Source: Bacteroidales bacterium (GTDB lineage: Bacteria; Bacteroidota; Bacteroidia; Bacteroidales; GCA-2748055). From it: a stretch of DNA of 62,000 nt. A model generated the notes under the pieces. The model saw only the letters and a program-made list of their open reading frames with translations. It was not told where the DNA came from and did no database searches. This document shows, piece by piece, positions 27,632-36,782 of the stretch. The stretch is from contig JARGFP010000004.1 in assembly GCA_029210585.1 (NCBI GenBank), forward strand, positions 188,537 through 250,536. Direction: 5' to 3'. Made by a program: the position numbers and the translations under genes. The first letter of the stretch is position 1, and each line of letters starts with the position of its first letter.

Positions 27632-29203
27632 ATGTCTCCCGAACTCCTTCAAGCTGTCTTTGACAATTCAGAAACCGCCACCGTCATTTTGAGGGAGGAT
27701 GGGTTGATTGTGAAAGTGAACAACAGGTTCGCGTCCTGGTGCGGGGAAAGTAAAAATGACATTGAAGGAAACAGGTTGTTCCTGGATTACATTCCTGCTG
27801 ATCTGCAGGCAGAAGTAAAGGATTATCTAAAGGCAGAAGTACAGGAATATCTTCTGCAACCGGAAACAGAAGAGAACGGCACCCACATCAGGAAGGAAAT
27901 CGAACTGGTTGCAAAGCAGCGGGTTCTCACAGTGCTCATGCACCTGTTCACGTTGGAACAACCCGGCATTCGGGGGATTTCCCTGGTGGATATTACCGAC
28001 AGAAAAACCCATGAGCAGGCCCTCGAGCAGGAAAAAGAAAAAGCGCAGCATTCCGAACAGTTGAAAAGTGCATTCCTGGCCAACATGTCGCATGAGATCC
28101 GGACCCCGATCAACAGCATCGTGGGATTTGCAGATTTGCTCAGGCTGGAGAATATTTCGCCGCAAAAGCGTGCCCTCTATGTGGATTATGTGATCAACGG
28201 CAGCAACGACCTGCTGATGCTGATCGAAAAGATCACGACCATTGCCAGGCTTGATTCCGGCCAATTCAGGATCAGCAACAGGGAATTTGACCTGAACGCA
28301 AAAATGAAGGATATTGAAACAAGGTACCGTGAAGAACTGGACAGCAGGAAAAAAGAGCACATTTCGCTCACCTTCTCACCACCTGATCCGGGAAATGCGT
28401 TCATGATCACAGCCGACCCGATGCGGATCTCCGAGGTATTGTCTAACCTGCTTGAAAATGCACTGAAATTCACTGAATCAGGCACCATCGAATTCGGATA
28501 CCAGCTTCAGAAGGAAAAGGGTGGTAATGATGCTTTACTGTTCTTTGTAAAAGATACCGGCCTGGGTATTGATCCTTCGAATGAACATGCCATATTTGAA
28601 CGCTTTGTCAAGTTCATTGAAAAAGAGGAGACCATCTTCAAGGGGGCAGGACTGGGCCTCGCAATCTGCAAAGGAATCGTGGAATTGTCGGGTGGTAGGA
28701 TCTGGGTGGAATCGCACAAAGGTGAAGGTGCACGGTTCTACTTCACCTATCCACTTGCACAGCATCCCAGGAGAAAACACCCCGGGACAGGAGCCGAACC
28801 GGCAGGTACCGCATTCATGGACTGGCACACGAAAGAGGTATTGATCGCAGAAGATGCTGAGTCCAATTATTTGTTTATCAAAGAGTTAATCTCACCCACC
28901 CGGATCAAGGTCCTGCGTGCCAGGGATGGGATGGAAGCTGTGGAACTTTTTCAGAACAACCCCTCCATCGATATTGTGATCATGGATGTATTGATGCCAA
29001 AGATGGACGGATATGAAGCCACACGAAAGATCCGTGAGATCAGGCCCGAAATCCCGGTCATTGCTCAATCTGCCTTCACCTTTGAAGGAGATATCCGGGA
29101 TGGCCTATATGCCGGCAGTTTCAATGATTATATCATGAAACCCTACACCAGGAAAGTACTCCTCGCGGTCATCAATAAATACCTGTCTGGAAAGCAATCC
29201 TGA
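27632..29203 (+). CDS. PAS hybrid histidine kinase with C-terminal receiver
   Basis: A 523-residue cytosolic sensor without membrane segments. Domains in order are PAS (about 1-125), a short coiled coil, HisKA with the phosphorylated His154 (NMSHEIRTP), HATPase with N-box ENALKF, DTGLGID and GAGLGLAI, then a receiver with phospho-acceptor Asp452 (VIMDVLMPKMDGYEA). It ends shortly after the receiver's conserved Lys (IMKPYT). No output domain or partner regulator is adjacent, so it may phosphorelay to a distant protein. Signal unknown. Confidence 0.93.
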   Translation: MSPELLQAVFDNSETATVILREDGLIVKVNNRFASWCGESKNDIEGNRLFLDYIPADLQAEVKDYLKAEVQEYLLQPETEENGTHIRKEIELVAKQRVLTVLMHLFTLEQPGIRGISLVDITDRKTHEQALEQEKEKAQHSEQLKSAFLANMSHEIRTPINSIVGFADLLRLENISPQKRALYVDYVINGSNDLLMLIEKITTIARLDSGQFRISNREFDLNAKMKDIETRYREELDSRKKEHISLTFSPPDPGNAFMITADPMRISEVLSNLLENALKFTESGTIEFGYQLQKEKGGNDALLFFVKDTGLGIDPSNEHAIFERFVKFIEKEETIFKGAGLGLAICKGIVELSGGRIWVESHKGEGARFYFTYPLAQHPRRKHPGTGAEPAGTAFMDWHTKEVLIAEDAESNYLFIKELISPTRIKVLRARDGMEAVELFQNNPSIDIVIMDVLMPKMDGYEATRKIREIRPEIPVIAQSAFTFEGDIRDGLYAGSFNDYIMKPYTRKVLLAVINKYLSGKQS

Positions 29204-29254
29204 ACGGACCGGCGAACGCAGGTAAGCCAGATTGCAGGCAAGGTTTCTGGGAGA

Positions 29255-29290
29255 ACCAGCTTCAGGATCAGTACCAGCTTCAGGATCAGC
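29255..29290. repeat. two 18-bp tandem repeats
   Basis: ACCAGCTTCAGGATCAGY occurs twice without spacing between the kinase gene and the convergent DUF4837 gene. Probably slippage; no function seen. Confidence 0.6.
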
Positions 29291-29343
29291 TGTATTGGTC
29301 AACAGTGTTCTGCCTGCATTATTCATGCGATCTGTTGCCCGGA

Positions 29344-30339
29344 TCAGAAAATCTCCAGTGAATAGATGATTGCTTCCAGCTGACGTATCTTGATCCGTTT
29401 CTTCTGGTTCGGGTAATAGACGTAGCCTTCTACTGTAACAATGCGCTGTCGTTTCTCATCGAATACCGAATGACTTACGAAGGGACCGCCCATGTAACCG
29501 TTCTCCAGCTCCCACAATCCACGGGTCTCCACCAGTTCCGTACCATTCATCTGTATATCGTAAAAGATGGGCGGATACACCATCGAGGTGGTCATATAGG
29601 AATCATCCCCGGGTCCTTTCACATACTTTTTCACGAATGCATTGCGGTTTTCAATGATTCTGCCCGATTGGAGTTCGGCCTTGGTGGTTGCCGGGTATTC
29701 ATACACATGAAGTACCTGTGAGAAATCGGGGGTTTCAATGGAAACCGAGCTGTAATTATCCGTTGAAAGATCAATATTGTAGCCCCTCGGGATCGCCAGG
29801 CGCACCTGGTGATTTTCGGCCATCATCTTCTGAATTTCCAGGTCTTTCGAGTCGGCATAACTATCGGTGAGACGCTGCCTGTCATACTGTACCAGGAATC
29901 CCTGTATCTGTTCCATGTTGTCCCGGATCTGCTGCTGCAGCTGCGCAACATCCTGGGCTTCCAGCTGCACCAGAATCTGCGGCCGCGCCCATACGTTCTT
30001 CCTGTATCGCACAGCGGGTTCTTCCAGCATTTCCTTTATGGTTACCAGCACCACAGAACGGTGGAACCTGAACATATTGTCAAATGATGAAGCGCTGATC
30101 TGTGTCACATCAAAAATAGGCTCGCTCTGCGGCAATCCCGGGAATTCTTCCTGCAGCAGGTCTTTCAGCAACTCCCCGGTAGGTCCGTCCCAGATATATT
30201 TATCCACCACAACCAGTACTTCTCCGGCCCCGCCGGTAATGTTGGGAAGTATCCTTCCCGAATCGCCTGTTTTTACAGTTGTGTCGCATCCTGACAGGAC
30301 CAGGAGCACCGAAGTAATGAACAGTAAAAGATATTTCAT
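29344..30339 (-). CDS. DUF4837 family lipoprotein
   Basis: A 331-residue exported lipoprotein. The signal peptide ends in the lipobox VLSGC (Cys18). The body contains GGAGEVLVVVDKYIWDGPTG near residue 35 and IDLSTDNYSSVSIETPDFSQVLHVYEYPAT in the middle, matching the Bacteroidota-specific DUF4837 family. It lies downstream of tatA on the same strand but after a terminator hairpin. Role unknown. Confidence 0.85.
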   Translation of the reverse strand: MKYLLLFITSVLLVLSGCDTTVKTGDSGRILPNITGGAGEVLVVVDKYIWDGPTGELLKDLLQEEFPGLPQSEPIFDVTQISASSFDNMFRFHRSVVLVTIKEMLEEPAVRYRKNVWARPQILVQLEAQDVAQLQQQIRDNMEQIQGFLVQYDRQRLTDSYADSKDLEIQKMMAENHQVRLAIPRGYNIDLSTDNYSSVSIETPDFSQVLHVYEYPATTKAELQSGRIIENRNAFVKKYVKGPGDDSYMTTSMVYPPIFYDIQMNGTELVETRGLWELENGYMGGPFVSHSVFDEKRQRIVTVEGYVYYPNQKKRIKIRQLEAIIYSLEIF

Positions 30340-30398
30340 ATCGGAACTTATTTGGTTATTATATCTATAACGCTCAATTTCAACTGTAATTATATAAA

Positions 30399-30426
30399 AA
30401 GACCGGTCTCGTCAGAAACAGGTCTT
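30399..30426 (-). terminator. terminator after tatA
   Basis: The stem AAGACC/GGTCTT encloses a loop and, on the minus strand, is followed by TTTTTATATAATT. It lies 19 bp past the tatA stop and before the DUF4837 start. Confidence 0.6.
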
Positions 30427-30444
30427 AAAAATTGTCTTCAGGAT

Positions 30445-30660
30445 TTACTTCCTGGCATCTTCAAGTTTTTCTTTATCGGTCTTTTCATCTTTATCCTTAT
30501 CATCATCATCGCTGGTGGCTTTCTTGAATTCCTTCATTCCCTGTCCAATGCCACGCATCAACTCAGGAATCTTCTTTCCGCCAAATAACAACAGTATTGC
30601 GATGACCACCAACAGAATCTGTGACCAGCCCGGCATACCTAATAACACGAAAGCTTCCAT
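30445..30660 (-). CDS. tatA: Sec-independent translocase subunit TatA/TatE
   Basis: A 71-residue protein with one N-terminal helix (WSQILLVVIAILLLFGGKKIPELM), the FGxxKxPEL hinge and an amphipathic helix (MRGIGQGMKEFKKA), then a Lys/Asp-rich tail. TatA forms the pore for folded proteins with twin-arginine signals. It follows rseP on the same strand after 86 bp, with its own -7-like box TAATTTTG at 30684-30691. Confidence 0.92.
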   Translation of the reverse strand: MEAFVLLGMPGWSQILLVVIAILLLFGGKKIPELMRGIGQGMKEFKKATSDDDDKDKDEKTDKEKLEDARK

Positions 30661-30746
30661 AGTAATTTTATTTAATTGAATTACAAAATTAGTTAATTAT
30701 TTGAACCACGAAAATGGACAGTGCATAATCCACCCATGGTACTGAT

Positions 30747-32081
30747 TTATTTGTTGAACAGTCCGATCACATCATTCAGATTGGCATACAGCAGCAATGC
30801 GATCAGCAGCATCATTCCGACCAGCTGGGCATATTCCATAAATTTATCGCCCGGCTTTCTTCCGCTGATGATCTCAAACAGCAGGAACATCACGTGTCCG
30901 CCATCCAGTGCCGGAATCGGGAGCAGGTTCATGATCGCCAGCATAATGGAGAGAAATGCTGTCAGGTTCCAGAAACTCTGCCAGTCCCATGTCGAGGGAA
31001 AAATGCTGCCGATGGTAATGAATCCGCCCAGTGATTCGTGTGCCTTGTATTTCTTCGGCTTGAGCAGTTTTTCAAGGCTCTTGAGGTACTTTGTGGTTGT
31101 TTCATATCCCTTCTGCAGTCCTGCAGGTATGGATTGGAAAAAACTGTAGTGGATTTCCACTTCTTCATAGACATCAAATAAAAACGCTGTATCCAATCGT
31201 GGGGCCACTCCTATCAATCCCTGCTCGTTGCTGGTCATGGTGAATTCCATCTCCTTGCCGTCGCGAATGGCCCTGACCGAGATTGGCTCATCCTTCACAT
31301 TTTTCATTGCATTGGTGAACTGGTCATAGAAGCGTATCTCCCGGCCGTTCAGTCCAACCACCCGATCGCCGGGTTTCATACCAGCCTCATGCGCCGGGTA
31401 ATCGACCACGACTTCACTGATCACAAATGGGATCCGTGGAACGATCATCACGCTTTCCCTGGACAGCACCGGGAGAATCTCGTCATCCACTTCGAGGTTG
31501 ACCAGCCTTCCATCCCGCTCTACGGTGATCTGCTGTACATCGTTCAGCCAGATGTCGCCCGGAATATTTTCCCAACGCTCAATTGTCTCACCATCCAGCA
31601 TCAATACCCTGTCACCGTCCTGCAACCCCAGTTCACCGGCAAGGCTGTCAACCATCACCCCATACTGCAGGTTCTGATTGGGTACATATTTCTCACCCCA
31701 GGTATAGAAAACCATGACGTAGATCACCATGGCAAGCACAAAATTAACAAGCACACCACCCAGCATGATCAGCAGTCGCTGCCAGGCTTTCTTTGACCGG
31801 AATTCATAGGGCTTCGGAGGTTGCGCCATCTGTTCCTTGTCCATGGATTCATCGATCATTCCGCTGATCTTGACATATCCGCCCAAAGGCAACCAACCGA
31901 TTCCGTATTCGGTTTCCCCGATCTTCTTTTTGAAAAGGGAGAACTTTATATCGAAAAACAGGTAGAATTTTTCCACACGGGTCTTGAAGGCCCTGGCCAG
32001 GATGAAATGTCCCATCTCGTGCAAAACGATGAGGATGGAAAGACTCAACAGGAACTGACCCAATTTTACCAAAAATATCAT
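30747..32081 (-). CDS. rseP: site-2 protease RseP (M50)
   Basis: A 444-residue intramembrane zinc protease that trims anti-sigma factors and signal-peptide remnants. HEMGH is at residues 21-25 in the first membrane helix. Two PDZ-like regions follow (GLQDGDRVLMLDGE and GMKPGDRVVGLNGRE). The C-terminal NLLPIPALDGGH motif supplies the Asp ligand. It begins 10 bp after dxr, the usual pairing of isoprenoid and envelope genes. Confidence 0.94.
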   Translation of the reverse strand: MIFLVKLGQFLLSLSILIVLHEMGHFILARAFKTRVEKFYLFFDIKFSLFKKKIGETEYGIGWLPLGGYVKISGMIDESMDKEQMAQPPKPYEFRSKKAWQRLLIMLGGVLVNFVLAMVIYVMVFYTWGEKYVPNQNLQYGVMVDSLAGELGLQDGDRVLMLDGETIERWENIPGDIWLNDVQQITVERDGRLVNLEVDDEILPVLSRESVMIVPRIPFVISEVVVDYPAHEAGMKPGDRVVGLNGREIRFYDQFTNAMKNVKDEPISVRAIRDGKEMEFTMTSNEQGLIGVAPRLDTAFLFDVYEEVEIHYSFFQSIPAGLQKGYETTTKYLKSLEKLLKPKKYKAHESLGGFITIGSIFPSTWDWQSFWNLTAFLSIMLAIMNLLPIPALDGGHVMFLLFEIISGRKPGDKFMEYAQLVGMMLLIALLLYANLNDVIGLFNK

Positions 32082-32091
32082 TCTATATCAC

Positions 32092-33243
32092 TTATATTAA
32101 CTGCTCTGCAATTTCTCTCGCCATACGATCGGAATGTACCAGCTCGCTGATACCAGGCTGGCTGATATACTCCGACAGTTCGAGTGTTTTCTCAATAATT
32201 TCCGGGATCTCAAGGAACCCGATCCTCTCCTTCAGGAATGCATCCACAGCCACTTCATTGGCAGCGTTCATCAAACAGGGCTGATTTCCCCCTTTTTCAA
32301 GGGCACTGAAAGAAATTGCAAGGTTACGAAAAATTTCGTAATCAGGCGCCTGGAAATCAAGTTTTGGGAAATCTGCAAAACTAAAACGCTTGTAATCCGA
32401 AGAAATTCTTTCCGGGAATGCCAGTGCATACTGAATGGGCAGCCGCATATCCGGCAATCCCATCTGTGCTTTCATGGAACCATCCCTGAATTGAACCAGC
32501 GAATGGATGATCGACTGGGGATGGATCACCACTTCGATCTGTTCGGGATCCAGGTGAAAGAGCCATTTTGCCTCAATCACTTCCAGTCCCTTGTTCATCA
32601 TGGTGGCTGAGTCGATGGTGATCTTTCGACCCATGCACCAGTTGGGATGGTCCAGGGCCTGGGCGGGTTTCACCTGCCTGAGATCTTTGATATCCGTATT
32701 CAGGAACGGTCCGCCGGAGGCAGTGAGTATGATCTTTTCCACCGCATTTTCATATTCGCCCACCAGGCACTGGAATATCGCAGAATGCTCCGAGTCGACC
32801 GGGATGATGGGCACCTGCTTCTGTTTTGCAAGATCCATGATGAGCTTCCCCGCCACCACCATGGTCTCCTTGTTGGCCAGGGCAATGGCCTTCCCTGCCT
32901 CGATGGCCGCTATGGTAGGCTTGAGTCCGGCAAATCCAACCATGGCGGTCAGTACCATATGTATTGATTCCATGGCAACCACCTGCTCAATCGCTTCCGT
33001 TCCGCAATAAATCTTAACCGGAAGGTGCGACAGGGCACTGGTCAGCTTCTCATAATGTGCATCCCTGGAAATAACTACCACGTTCGGCAAAAATTCAACG
33101 GCCTGGCTGATCAGCAGATCGACATTGTTGTGTGCCGTAAGCACCTCAACTTCAAAACGGTCCGAATTGTTCCTGATTACTTCAAGCGCCTGTGTTCCAA
33201 TGGACCCGGTGGATCCGAGTATCGCGATTCCTCTTTTCATCAA
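32092..33243 (-). CDS. dxr: 1-deoxy-D-xylulose 5-phosphate reductoisomerase
   Basis: The second enzyme of the MEP isoprenoid pathway, converting DXP to MEP with NADPH. The N-terminal Rossmann motif is ILGSTGSIGTQALEV. The catalytic region includes PVDSEHSAIFQCL, TASGGPF and HPNWCMGRKITIDSATMMNKGLEVIEA. The length of 383 residues is normal. It sits between the M23 peptidase gene (1 bp gap) and rseP. Confidence 0.97.
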   Translation of the reverse strand: MMKRGIAILGSTGSIGTQALEVIRNNSDRFEVEVLTAHNNVDLLISQAVEFLPNVVVISRDAHYEKLTSALSHLPVKIYCGTEAIEQVVAMESIHMVLTAMVGFAGLKPTIAAIEAGKAIALANKETMVVAGKLIMDLAKQKQVPIIPVDSEHSAIFQCLVGEYENAVEKIILTASGGPFLNTDIKDLRQVKPAQALDHPNWCMGRKITIDSATMMNKGLEVIEAKWLFHLDPEQIEVVIHPQSIIHSLVQFRDGSMKAQMGLPDMRLPIQYALAFPERISSDYKRFSFADFPKLDFQAPDYEIFRNLAISFSALEKGGNQPCLMNAANEVAVDAFLKERIGFLEIPEIIEKTLELSEYISQPGISELVHSDRMAREIAEQLI

Positions 33244-33244
33244 C

Positions 33245-34114
33245 CTAGAATACTATGTAATCAGTGGGATTCAGAGGTACCCCATTGTGCCACAATTCAA
33301 AATGCAGGTGCGGACCCGTGGTGAGTTCCCCCGAATTTCCAATGATGGCAATCGCATCCCCTGCGCGCACCTTCAGACCCACGCTCTTAAAAAGTTCAGC
33401 ATTGTGTTTGTACACCGACATCATGTTGTTGGCATGCTGGATCTGTATCACGTACCCGGTCTCCAGTGTCCAGGTGGCCATGGTGATGGTACCATCGAGC
33501 GTGGCCTTCACCACCTCGTCAGGACCAGCAACCAGGTCGATCCCAAAATGGTTTTCAAGCGGGTTGAAAGGGTTGGTCACAATCCCCTGGACGGGAGTGA
33601 AGAAATGTATATCGTGCAGACCCTTGCTTTCTGCCGGTTCATCCACGATACTCAGCCTGAACTGTTCTTCGGCTTCCACCTGTCGGCGAAGGACAGAATC
33701 ATTGGAGGAGCGTGCGAACACAATCTCATCTTCTCCACGTGTAGCAAGGGTATCATTCAGAAAATCCTCCGGCCGCTCTCCGCTCACAATGCGGTTGATA
33801 TTCATAAAGTACTGGTCCCGCATGGTAAGTTCACGCTCCAGCGAATCCAGCTTCATGGCATTTTGCCTGATGTTATGACTCATCATGGCATCGGGGTACC
33901 CGGGAATCAGTTCGCGTATCGGTGTGTATGCAATGGTAACATAAACGATGGCTATCAGCAACACAACAAAAAAACCCCCGATCGAAATAATATTCAACCG
34001 TGAGAGCTTGATGAATCCAACTTCTTCGAAAGATTCCTCGTTCAATACCACCAGCCGGTACTTCTGCATCAGCTTTCGCCAGATGCTTCGTTTTTTTTCG
34101 TTGGTATTTGCCAT
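33245..34114 (-). CDS. M23 family peptidoglycan endopeptidase, membrane-anchored
   Basis: A 289-residue protein with a basic cytosolic N-terminus, one membrane helix (IISIGGFFVVLLIAIVYVTI, about residues 45-65), a coiled-coil-like stem and a LytM domain. The zinc ligands are in NHFGIDLV (HxxxD) and the catalytic HLHFELW is near the C-terminus. It cleaves peptide cross-bridges or activates amidases. The start at 34114 (MANTNEKKRS) is chosen because the -7 box at 34134 lies between it and an upstream ATG. It leads the dxr-rseP run. Confidence 0.92.
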   Translation of the reverse strand: MANTNEKKRSIWRKLMQKYRLVVLNEESFEEVGFIKLSRLNIISIGGFFVVLLIAIVYVTIAYTPIRELIPGYPDAMMSHNIRQNAMKLDSLERELTMRDQYFMNINRIVSGERPEDFLNDTLATRGEDEIVFARSSNDSVLRRQVEAEEQFRLSIVDEPAESKGLHDIHFFTPVQGIVTNPFNPLENHFGIDLVAGPDEVVKATLDGTITMATWTLETGYVIQIQHANNMMSVYKHNAELFKSVGLKVRAGDAIAIIGNSGELTTGPHLHFELWHNGVPLNPTDYIVF

Positions 34115-34133
34115 GACCTCATGCAATGAAGCA

Positions 34134-34141
34134 CAAAGATA
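34134..34141 (-). promoter_or_regulatory. Bacteroidota -7 motif (TATCTTTG) for the M23-dxr-rseP operon
   Basis: An exact TAnnTTTG match on the minus strand, 19 bp before the ATG at 34114. Confidence 0.6.
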
Positions 34142-34304
34142 ATAAAGTTCGTTGATTAGGAGGAGGTTCACGGTCCAATGTTTGGAGATGCCCTGTCTGG
34201 AACCGGGTGGGAATTGTTCAGTATATCCTTGCCAGGGGTCCTTGTCAGGCTATAGTGTTCACCGTTATAAAAAATCCATTACCTTGAACCCAAAATTCTG
34301 CAAA

Positions 34305-35327
34305 ATGTCGCACGGAAGATTTGACAATCCGGTAACAGCAACCATGACCGGGATACTTGACCTGTTCAGGAAACAAAAACTATCGGAAAGGCTCACCGAC
34401 CAGGACAGCATCAACGGGAAAACCTGCATTGTTACCGGTGCAAATTCAGGTCTGGGTTTTGCAATTTCCGTGGAACTGGCAAAAAGGGGCGGCAATGTGA
34501 TCATGGCCTGCCGGAGCCAAATCCCGGAAGCAGGTGAAAAAGTGAAAAAGGCGTCCGGGTCAGAACACGTAAGGATGCTCAGGCTGGACCTGTCTGATCT
34601 TGCATCCGTGCATGCCTTCCGCGCTACCCTGGAAAAAGAGAAGGTCCGCTGCGACCTGATGATCCTGAATGCCGGGGTTGCCACTCCGAAGGCGAGAAAG
34701 ACCGGTTCAGGACTGGACGAAATCTTCCAGGTGAACTACCTTGCCAACTTTATACTACTGCACCTCATGCTGCAAAACGGCACCCTCCCCGGCAGGACAT
34801 GCAATGGCAAGCGCAGACCGGGCGACCCTGTGCCGCGGGTGGTGTTCATTTCATCCGATTCCCACCAGGGATCCTCTTCCATTGATTATGATGAATTCGG
34901 AAAATTCTTCGAATACGGAATCAAGAAGGGCATGAATAATTACAGCTATTACAAGCTGGTGCTGAATACGATGGCAGTTGAATTTTCCAGGCGGATCAAT
35001 AAAACGGAAACCGATGTGTCGATGAACGTGATCTGCCCCGGTCCGGTGAACACCAACATCATCCGTAATGCCCCGTGGCTGGTCAGAATCATCCTCCGGG
35101 GAATCTTTTCCATCACCTTCCAGTCGCCCGAAAAAGCAGCCAAAGCGGTGATCTATATGGCGATCTCCCCCGATTTTGAAGGAAAAACGGGCGAATACCT
35201 GCACATGTTCAACCCGAAAAAAATGGATCCGAAGGTCTATGATGCGGAGGAAGGAAAAAAATTATGGGAGCACTCCGCTGATGTATGGAAACGGGTTGAT
35301 CCGAAAGCGGCAATGTGCAAGGTGTGA
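34305..35327 (+). CDS. short-chain dehydrogenase/reductase (protochlorophyllide-reductase-like SDR)
   Basis: A 340-residue NAD(P)-dependent oxidoreductase. The cofactor motif TGANSGLGFAIS is near residue 45, NAGVA (strand 4) near 125, the catalytic Ser in VVFISSDSH, and YSYYKLVLN carries the YxxxK pair. The length exceeds classical SDRs and resembles the retinol-dehydrogenase/WWOX-like group. The start at 34305 is preferred: earlier in-frame residues look non-coding. The 3' end is partly duplicated just downstream. Substrate unknown. Confidence 0.88.
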   Translation: MSHGRFDNPVTATMTGILDLFRKQKLSERLTDQDSINGKTCIVTGANSGLGFAISVELAKRGGNVIMACRSQIPEAGEKVKKASGSEHVRMLRLDLSDLASVHAFRATLEKEKVRCDLMILNAGVATPKARKTGSGLDEIFQVNYLANFILLHLMLQNGTLPGRTCNGKRRPGDPVPRVVFISSDSHQGSSSIDYDEFGKFFEYGIKKGMNNYSYYKLVLNTMAVEFSRRINKTETDVSMNVICPGPVNTNIIRNAPWLVRIILRGIFSITFQSPEKAAKAVIYMAISPDFEGKTGEYLHMFNPKKMDPKVYDAEEGKKLWEHSADVWKRVDPKAAMCKV

Positions 35328-35416
35328 AGCCGGGTGCCAGGAATGAAAAGCAAACGCCGCCGATCTGTGGAAACGGGTTGATCCGAAAGCGGCAATGTGC
35401 AAGGTGTGAAGCCGGG
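35286..35416. repeat. 82-bp-period partial duplication of the SDR gene end
   Basis: A 49-bp block covering the last codons, the stop and the first bases after it (35286-35334) recurs perfectly at 35368-35416. The bases before each copy are also similar. The second copy is not in frame with the gene (82 is not a multiple of 3), so it does not lengthen the protein. Confidence 0.85.
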
Positions 35417-35466
35417 AAGTGCAGGTTGTCCATAGCACTGAGACAGTCTGAGCCTGCTGCGATTGT

Positions 35467-35727
35467 TTAAAATCCGAACAGGGAGAGGATATCTGACCGC
35501 ACATAGCCTTGTCCCTGTGGACTTTTCAGGAAGGATTCGCGCATAGAAGCTTCTGCTTCATTATTGAAAAGCTCCATATGCACCAGTGTCCAGGGCTTTA
35601 ATTCCGACATTCCTTCAATTTCCCGGTCGCCATTAAATAATTGCATCTGCTCCCCCAGGCTGGTGGTCATCCCGGTAAACAGCCTGTTGTGCGAAGTCGA
35701 ATAGAGTACGTAAACTTTATAAAGCAT
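35467..35727 (-). CDS. degenerate GIY-YIG domain protein
   Basis: An 86-residue GIY-YIG-fold protein (MLYKVYVLYSTSHNRLFTGMT). The first strand reads VYVLYS, but the second motif is FTG instead of YIG. The catalytic Arg region (normally dlxxRlxxHn) is TSLGEQMQLFNGD, without Arg or His. KPWTLVHMELFNNEAEASMRESFLKS completes the fold and keeps the conserved Glu. It is probably inactive as a nuclease and may be a structural or DNA-binding relic. Monocistronic. Confidence 0.72.
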   Translation of the reverse strand: MLYKVYVLYSTSHNRLFTGMTTSLGEQMQLFNGDREIEGMSELKPWTLVHMELFNNEAEASMRESFLKSPQGQGYVRSDILSLFGF

Positions 35728-35775
35728 TGTCAAGTGGTTGCGTTTCAAAATTAACCATTATAACTTCATGACCGA

Positions 35776-35901
35776 ATGGCTTCCTGCAATAGTACCTCAT
35801 ATTTTGACAAATGGTTGCAGGAAGGGGGTCACCGGTCCTATTCAGCATACACAAAAAAAGCTGTTGCAGCAGCGGAAATTCTGAATGAAATCATACATTA
35901 G
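35776..35901 (+). CDS. 41-residue hypothetical ORF
   Basis: A short frame (starts MASCNSTSYFDKWLQ, ends AAEILNEIIH) upstream of the SH3 lipoprotein gene. Composition is protein-like (helix-forming, charged), but no family is recognised and the start context is weak. It may be a fragment of an older gene. Confidence 0.25.
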   Translation: MASCNSTSYFDKWLQEGGHRSYSAYTKKAVAAAEILNEIIH

Positions 35902-35951
35902 ATGTCTGAAAACCGGCCATGCACGAAACTGGCAAAAAAACTGATCCGGCG

Positions 35952-36686
35952 ATGAAAAGAACAATTACCTTTTTTTTACTGATTATTTCCCTCCATCATT
36001 TCACGGCTTGTGACAACGGCACTCCTGAAGAACCTGTGCAAACAATTCCGGATACGACCCGGGTGATCGGGGTAAGTGTATGGGACCGGATCTCCACCCG
36101 GAGCGAACCCCGCAGAAGCTCAGCCTCCACCACCCTGCTGAGCCTGGGAGAAAAATTCCTGTACCTCGACAGTGCTGCCATCGATTCAGCCTATAACAAT
36201 ACAGAATTTCTGAAGGTGCAGTTGTCAGATTCCTCCATTGCCTGGGCGTACGGTTTTGCCAGTGTGCTTCATGCAACACCGGGTGTGGTCATAAAAGATG
36301 TTCCGCTGTATATGCGGCCCGATCTGCTGACCATCAGTGACAAGGAATTACAGGCAATGGAAATTGTTGCAGTTACGGAAGAATGGGACGACTGGATCAG
36401 GATTGTGAATGAGAAAAAAGCCAACGTCGGCTGGATTAAAAAAGATTTCATCACCTACAACACGGTTGACCTGGCCTTTGCGTTGCTGGCCAAGCGCAGG
36501 ATGGATGAAGAAGAACCTGAACAAAAGATCAACAACATCGAAGCCCTGCTCGAAAACAATCCCTATCCCAACACGGTCTTCCTTCCTGAACTGCGGGAAA
36601 GGCTGGAAAATGAGAAGGAAATGCTCAGGGAATCGTGGCAAAACAGGGAACGGGAGGATGAAAACCGGAGAAGAAGGAACGATTAA
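35952..36686 (+). CDS. lipoprotein with two SH3-like domains
   Basis: A 244-residue exported lipoprotein. The ATG at 35952 gives a signal peptide MKRTITFFLLIISLHHFTAC with the lipobox FTAC. Two SH3b-type modules follow (RISTRSEPRRSSASTTLLSLG near 45 and VPLYMRPDLLTISDKELQ near 110, each ending in a WxY/WIKKDF strand). The last 60 residues are a charged helix (RERLENEKEMLRESWQ). Bacterial SH3 domains often bind peptidoglycan. It lies 96 bp before a penicillin-binding protein gene. Confidence 0.78.
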   Translation: MKRTITFFLLIISLHHFTACDNGTPEEPVQTIPDTTRVIGVSVWDRISTRSEPRRSSASTTLLSLGEKFLYLDSAAIDSAYNNTEFLKVQLSDSSIAWAYGFASVLHATPGVVIKDVPLYMRPDLLTISDKELQAMEIVAVTEEWDDWIRIVNEKKANVGWIKKDFITYNTVDLAFALLAKRRMDEEEPEQKINNIEALLENNPYPNTVFLPELRERLENEKEMLRESWQNREREDENRRRRND

Positions 36687-36782
36687 TGGTTCCGGGCATC
36701 TCCTTCTTTGTGTCCCCGGGCGGCAATATGTGCCTGCAGGTCAGTTTGTCGGTGCCTGCCGGATATTTAACAAGCCTGTATC

